The notes under the pieces are model-generated. The model saw only the letters and a program-made list of their open reading frames with translations. It made no database searches and was not told the origin of the DNA. A DNA stretch of 45,621 bases. It comes from Nocardioides sp. J54. Its GTDB lineage: Bacteria > Actinomycetota > Actinomycetes > Propionibacteriales > Nocardioidaceae. Below are positions 43,438-45,621 of this stretch, in pieces. The translations under genes were made by a program, and so were the position numbers. The stretch is taken from contig NZ_JAER01000035.1 in assembly GCF_000519005.1 (NCBI RefSeq), forward strand, positions 1 through 45,621. The letters are read 5' to 3'. Within the stretch, counting starts at the first letter, position 1; each line of letters opens with the position of its first letter.

Positions 43438-44421
43438 ATGCCCGAGGACTTCGTCGTCGCGCGCAACCCCGAGCCGGACTCGTCGCTGCCGTACCTGCTG
43501 CGCATCCCGCTCGGGGACGGGATCCTGCTGAAGGCGAAGGACACCTGGCCGCGCACCTCCAAGGTCTACTGCCACCGGTTCTTCGACGGCTGGCCGGACG
43601 AGGCCGAGGTCGTCGAGCGGGTCGCCGTGCGGTCCTGCGTACGCCGTGGTGCCGCGATCGACCTCGTGCTCGACCGGGGCCGCGAGAACCGCTCGCAGTT
43701 CGTGATCACGACGATCCGGGGTGGACGACAGGCGGTGTTCTGGCAGACCTCGCGCACCGCGAAGCAGGCCAGGCCCGGCGTCACGGTTCCGAAGGCCCGG
43801 GCCCAGGGCATCTCGGACCTCGAGGTCGTCGTCGACACCGGGGAGCGCTACGCCTGGACCTTCGGCGACCAGCAGGTGACCACGCGCAAGCAGTCGCTGC
43901 CGGCCGGGGACTACGCCGCCCTCGGCGACGACGGCGCCGTGCTCGCCGCCGTCGAGCGCAAGAGTCCGCAGGACCTCGTCGGCTCGCTGACGACGGGCAA
44001 GCTGCAGTTCCAGCTGACCGAGCTCGCCGCCCTGCCCCGTGCCGCGGTCGTCGTGGAGGCCGGCTACGGCAAGGTGGTGCAGCACACCCATGTGCGCACC
44101 GCGGTCATCGCCGACGGGCTCGCCGAGGCGCAGGTCGCCTTCCCCGGCGTGCCCATCGTGTTCATCGACAACCGCAAGCTCGCACAGGAGTGGTGCTACC
44201 GCTTCCTCGCCGCCGCGGTCGCCGCGTCCGCCGCCGAGGGCTTCGCCACGCGGGCGCTCGCCGGCCTCGCCCCGGAGGCGCCACTGCCACCGCTGCCGCC
44301 TCCCGAGCCGACCCCGGCCGAGCTCCGCGCGTGGGCCGGCGCCAACGGGCACGAGGTGTCCGCCAAGGGCCGCGTGCCGGCCGACGTGCGACGGGCGTGG
44401 GAGGAAGCGCATGGCGGCTGA
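43438..44421 (+). CDS. ERCC4-domain nuclease with Lsr2-like C-terminal domain
   Basis: The 327-residue protein has an N-terminal domain of about 120 residues of unknown type, then an ERCC4 (XPF-type) nuclease domain at about 130-235. The active site reads VVDTGERYAWTF, PAGDYAAL and VERKSPQDL with Glu173-Arg-Lys175, the ERKx3D signature. A Pro-rich linker follows, and the last 35 residues (AELRAWAGANGHEVSAKGRV) match the C-terminal DNA-binding domain of Lsr2, with KGRVP in place of the RGR hook. It should cut branched or lesion-bearing DNA. Its stop overlaps the glycosylase gene by 11 bases. Confidence 0.9.
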   Translation: MPEDFVVARNPEPDSSLPYLLRIPLGDGILLKAKDTWPRTSKVYCHRFFDGWPDEAEVVERVAVRSCVRRGAAIDLVLDRGRENRSQFVITTIRGGRQAVFWQTSRTAKQARPGVTVPKARAQGISDLEVVVDTGERYAWTFGDQQVTTRKQSLPAGDYAALGDDGAVLAAVERKSPQDLVGSLTTGKLQFQLTELAALPRAAVVVEAGYGKVVQHTHVRTAVIADGLAEAQVAFPGVPIVFIDNRKLAQEWCYRFLAAAVAASAAEGFATRALAGLAPEAPLPPLPPPEPTPAELRAWAGANGHEVSAKGRVPADVRRAWEEAHGG

Positions 44422-45007
44422 CGTCGTACGACGCGCGCGGGCGCTGCTGGGCCGCACCATCACCGGACACGGGGTGACCGTGCGGATCACCGAGGTCGAG
44501 GCGTACGGCGGCATGGAGGACCCCGCCTCGCACGCGTTCACGCGCACCCCGCGCTCGGAGGTCATGTACGGCCCGGCGTACCGGCTCTACGTCTACCGCT
44601 CCTACGGCATCCACTTCTGCGCCAACGTCGTGACCGGTCCGACGGAGATCGGTGCCGCGGTGCTGCTGCGCTCCGGCGAGGTCGTCGACGGCCACGACCT
44701 CGCCCGACTTCGACGGGGGATCGAGGGCCGCGACGTCCAGCTCGCCCGCGGCCCCGGCAACCTCGCCCAGGCCCTCGGCATCACCCTCGACGACCTCGGC
44801 ACCGACCTGCTCGCGGACCACCCCGACGGCGAGCACTTCACCGGCGTCCGGCTCGGACCCGAGCACCGCCGACGCCTCCGCATCGCCAGCGGGCCACGGG
44901 TCGGGGTGTCGAAGGCGGCCGACGTGCCCTGGCGGTTCTGGATCGAGGGCGACCCCACCGTCTCGGCGTACCGCCGCAGTCCGCGCGCACCCGCGCCACC
45001 GCCCTAG
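44411..45007 (+). CDS. mpg: DNA-3-methyladenine glycosylase (AAG/MPG family)
   Basis: The 198-residue protein has the AAG core: RARALLGRTI, RITEVEAYGGMEDPASHAF with catalytic Glu30, YGPAYRLYVYRSYGIHFCAN and ARGPGNLAQALGI. It removes alkylated bases and hypoxanthine to start base-excision repair. The ATG at 44411 lies within the last codons of the ERCC4-Lsr2 gene, so repair enzyme and nuclease are translationally coupled. Confidence 0.95.
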   Translation: MAADVVRRARALLGRTITGHGVTVRITEVEAYGGMEDPASHAFTRTPRSEVMYGPAYRLYVYRSYGIHFCANVVTGPTEIGAAVLLRSGEVVDGHDLARLRRGIEGRDVQLARGPGNLAQALGITLDDLGTDLLADHPDGEHFTGVRLGPEHRRRLRIASGPRVGVSKAADVPWRFWIEGDPTVSAYRRSPRAPAPPP

Positions 45008-45018
45008 GCTTCCGCGTC

Positions 45019-45339
45019 GTGAGCACCGAGACCTTCGAGAACGTCACCCTCGACCCCAAGGCGAACATCTACTTCGACGGCGCCTGCGTGAGCCACTCGT
45101 TCACCCTCGCCGACGGCACGCGGAAGTCCGCCGGCGTCATCCTCCCCGCGACCCTCACCTTCAGCACCGCCGCGCCCGAGGTCATGGAGCTCAACGCCGG
45201 CACCTGCCGCGTCCGCCTCGCCGGCTCCCAGGAGTGGACCGAGTACGCCGCCGGCCAGTCCTTCAGCATCCCCGGGGACTCGTCGTTCGACATCGAGGTC
45301 ATCGAGCCGGTCAGCTACGTCTGCCACTACGGGGCCTGA
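45019..45339 (+). CDS. ppnP: pyrimidine/purine nucleoside phosphorylase
   Basis: The 106-residue protein is of the PpnP (YaiE) cupin-like family: FENVTLDPKANIYFDGACVS, VILPATLTFSTAAPEVMELN, then GSQEWTEYAAGQSFSIPGDS and SYVCHY at the end. It cleaves nucleosides with phosphate. GTG start at 45019; 11 bases after the glycosylase stop, so probably the last gene of that unit. Confidence 0.95.
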   Translation: MSTETFENVTLDPKANIYFDGACVSHSFTLADGTRKSAGVILPATLTFSTAAPEVMELNAGTCRVRLAGSQEWTEYAAGQSFSIPGDSSFDIEVIEPVSYVCHYGA

Positions 45340-45340
45340 A

Positions 45341-45391
45341 GGCGCGAGCGCGTCGCCTGCGCGGCGCTTGATGGCGCGAGCGTGTCGCCTG
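45341..45391 (+). repeat. 19 bp direct repeat pair
   Basis: GGCGCGAGCGYGTCGCCTG occurs at 45341-45359 and 45373-45391 with one difference. The two units are spaced by 32 bases, start to start. Confidence 0.8.
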
Positions 45392-45445
45392 TCGACGGAG
45401 GCCGCACGGGCGCTCGCTGCGCTCGGCCCGCGGGCGTCCGTCGAC
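45391..45445. repeat. 55 bp imperfect inverted repeat
   Basis: GTCGACGGA at 45391-45399 pairs with TCCGTCGAC at 45437-45445; inner words of both arms are partly complementary (GAGCGCAGCGAGCGC-like centre). It may be a terminator for the ppnP unit or part of a dispersed repeat. Confidence 0.6.
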
Positions 45446-45525
45446 GCGCCTTCGGCGCGGGGCGCCACGCTGCCGCGCACGCAGTTGCCTTGCGTAGGTC
45501 CGGGCCCCGCTTGGCGGCAAGCCTT

Positions 45526-45579
45526 CTCCCGGTGGTTGAGGTGCGACGAGCGCTAGCGAGGAGCCTCGAAACCTCCGGG
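45526..45579 (-). repeat. 54 bp palindromic dispersed repeat, right copy
   Basis: On the reverse strand this copy matches the left copy at 709-762 at nearly all positions, so the two lie in opposite orientation 45 kb apart. The outer word CCTACGCAA also occurs just outside both copies. No coding function is seen from 45446 to the window end. Confidence 0.75.
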
Positions 45580-45621
45580 CCTGCGTGGCGGGTTGTGGTG
45601 GGCACAGTCGGGTGCACCGGT

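Overview
The window is high-GC chromosomal DNA from an actinobacterium, most probably Nocardioides or a close relative in Nocardioidaceae. The evidence is many GTG starts, overlapping stop/start codons, a DUF222/HNH gene at the left edge, Lsr2-type and LexA-type signals, and the gene order dapF - hflX - dinG - lexA - LysM gene - nrdR - nrdJ. This resembles the dapF/hflX/lexA/Rv2719c/nrdR neighbourhood of mycobacteria. No rRNA, tRNA, CRISPR array or transposase was found.

Left part (1-17.4 kb). This holds a truncated DUF222 gene, a CrtI-like FAD oxidoreductase, a secreted EEP-family nuclease-like protein, an AraC-DinB regulator coupled to a RibD/DHFR-like reductase, and a run of gamma-glutamyltransferase, PPOX flavoprotein and dapF with overlapping ends. 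An SDR closed by a strong terminator, a VWA protein, a small HTH-like protein, hflX, a secreted SGNH hydrolase, dinG and a secreted MXAN_6640-type putative metalloprotease follow.

SOS and ribonucleotide-reductase hub (17.4-23.8 kb). lexA and a LysM membrane protein (Rv2719c/ChiZ or DivS type) diverge from a 320 bp region carrying four LexA-like boxes. After a small membrane protein and a lipoprotein with a C14 tract in its leader come nrdR and nrdJ. The nrdR promoter region has two NrdR-like boxes exactly 31 bp apart. The nrdR-nrdJ spacer has interlocking hairpins and a 20 bp tandem duplication.

Defence island (23.87-36.3 kb). Base composition drops clearly here and start sites become less canonical. 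A LexA-like box, sharing a 12-base core with the lexA autoregulatory box, sits 11 bases before dcm. Downstream are vsr and a clear EcoRII homologue. Meeting these tail to tail is an opposite four-gene operon: GHKL (MutL/MORC-like) ATPase, Z1 helicase-like protein, PD-(D/E)XK (DUF4420) protein and AIPR protein. A small winged-helix gene diverges from that operon. Two NERD-SF1 helicases, divergent from each other, mark the right edge. The inferred logic is cytosine modification, T:G repair and cleavage at an EcoRII-type site, with an ATPase/helicase/nuclease/AIPR module that may share the modification, and with DNA damage as a possible switch. The components are known families; the possible LexA control of the island and its exact composition are the most interesting points.

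Right part (36.4-45.6 kb). High GC resumes with the second NERD helicase, a Cys-motif protein, a secreted Excalibur-SNase protein, a bacterial PH-domain protein, a large polytopic membrane protein, NUDIX and DUF2237 genes, an ERCC4 nuclease with an Lsr2-like tail overlapping a 3-methyladenine DNA glycosylase, and ppnP. A 54 bp imperfect palindromic repeat occurs near both ends of the window in inverted orientation.
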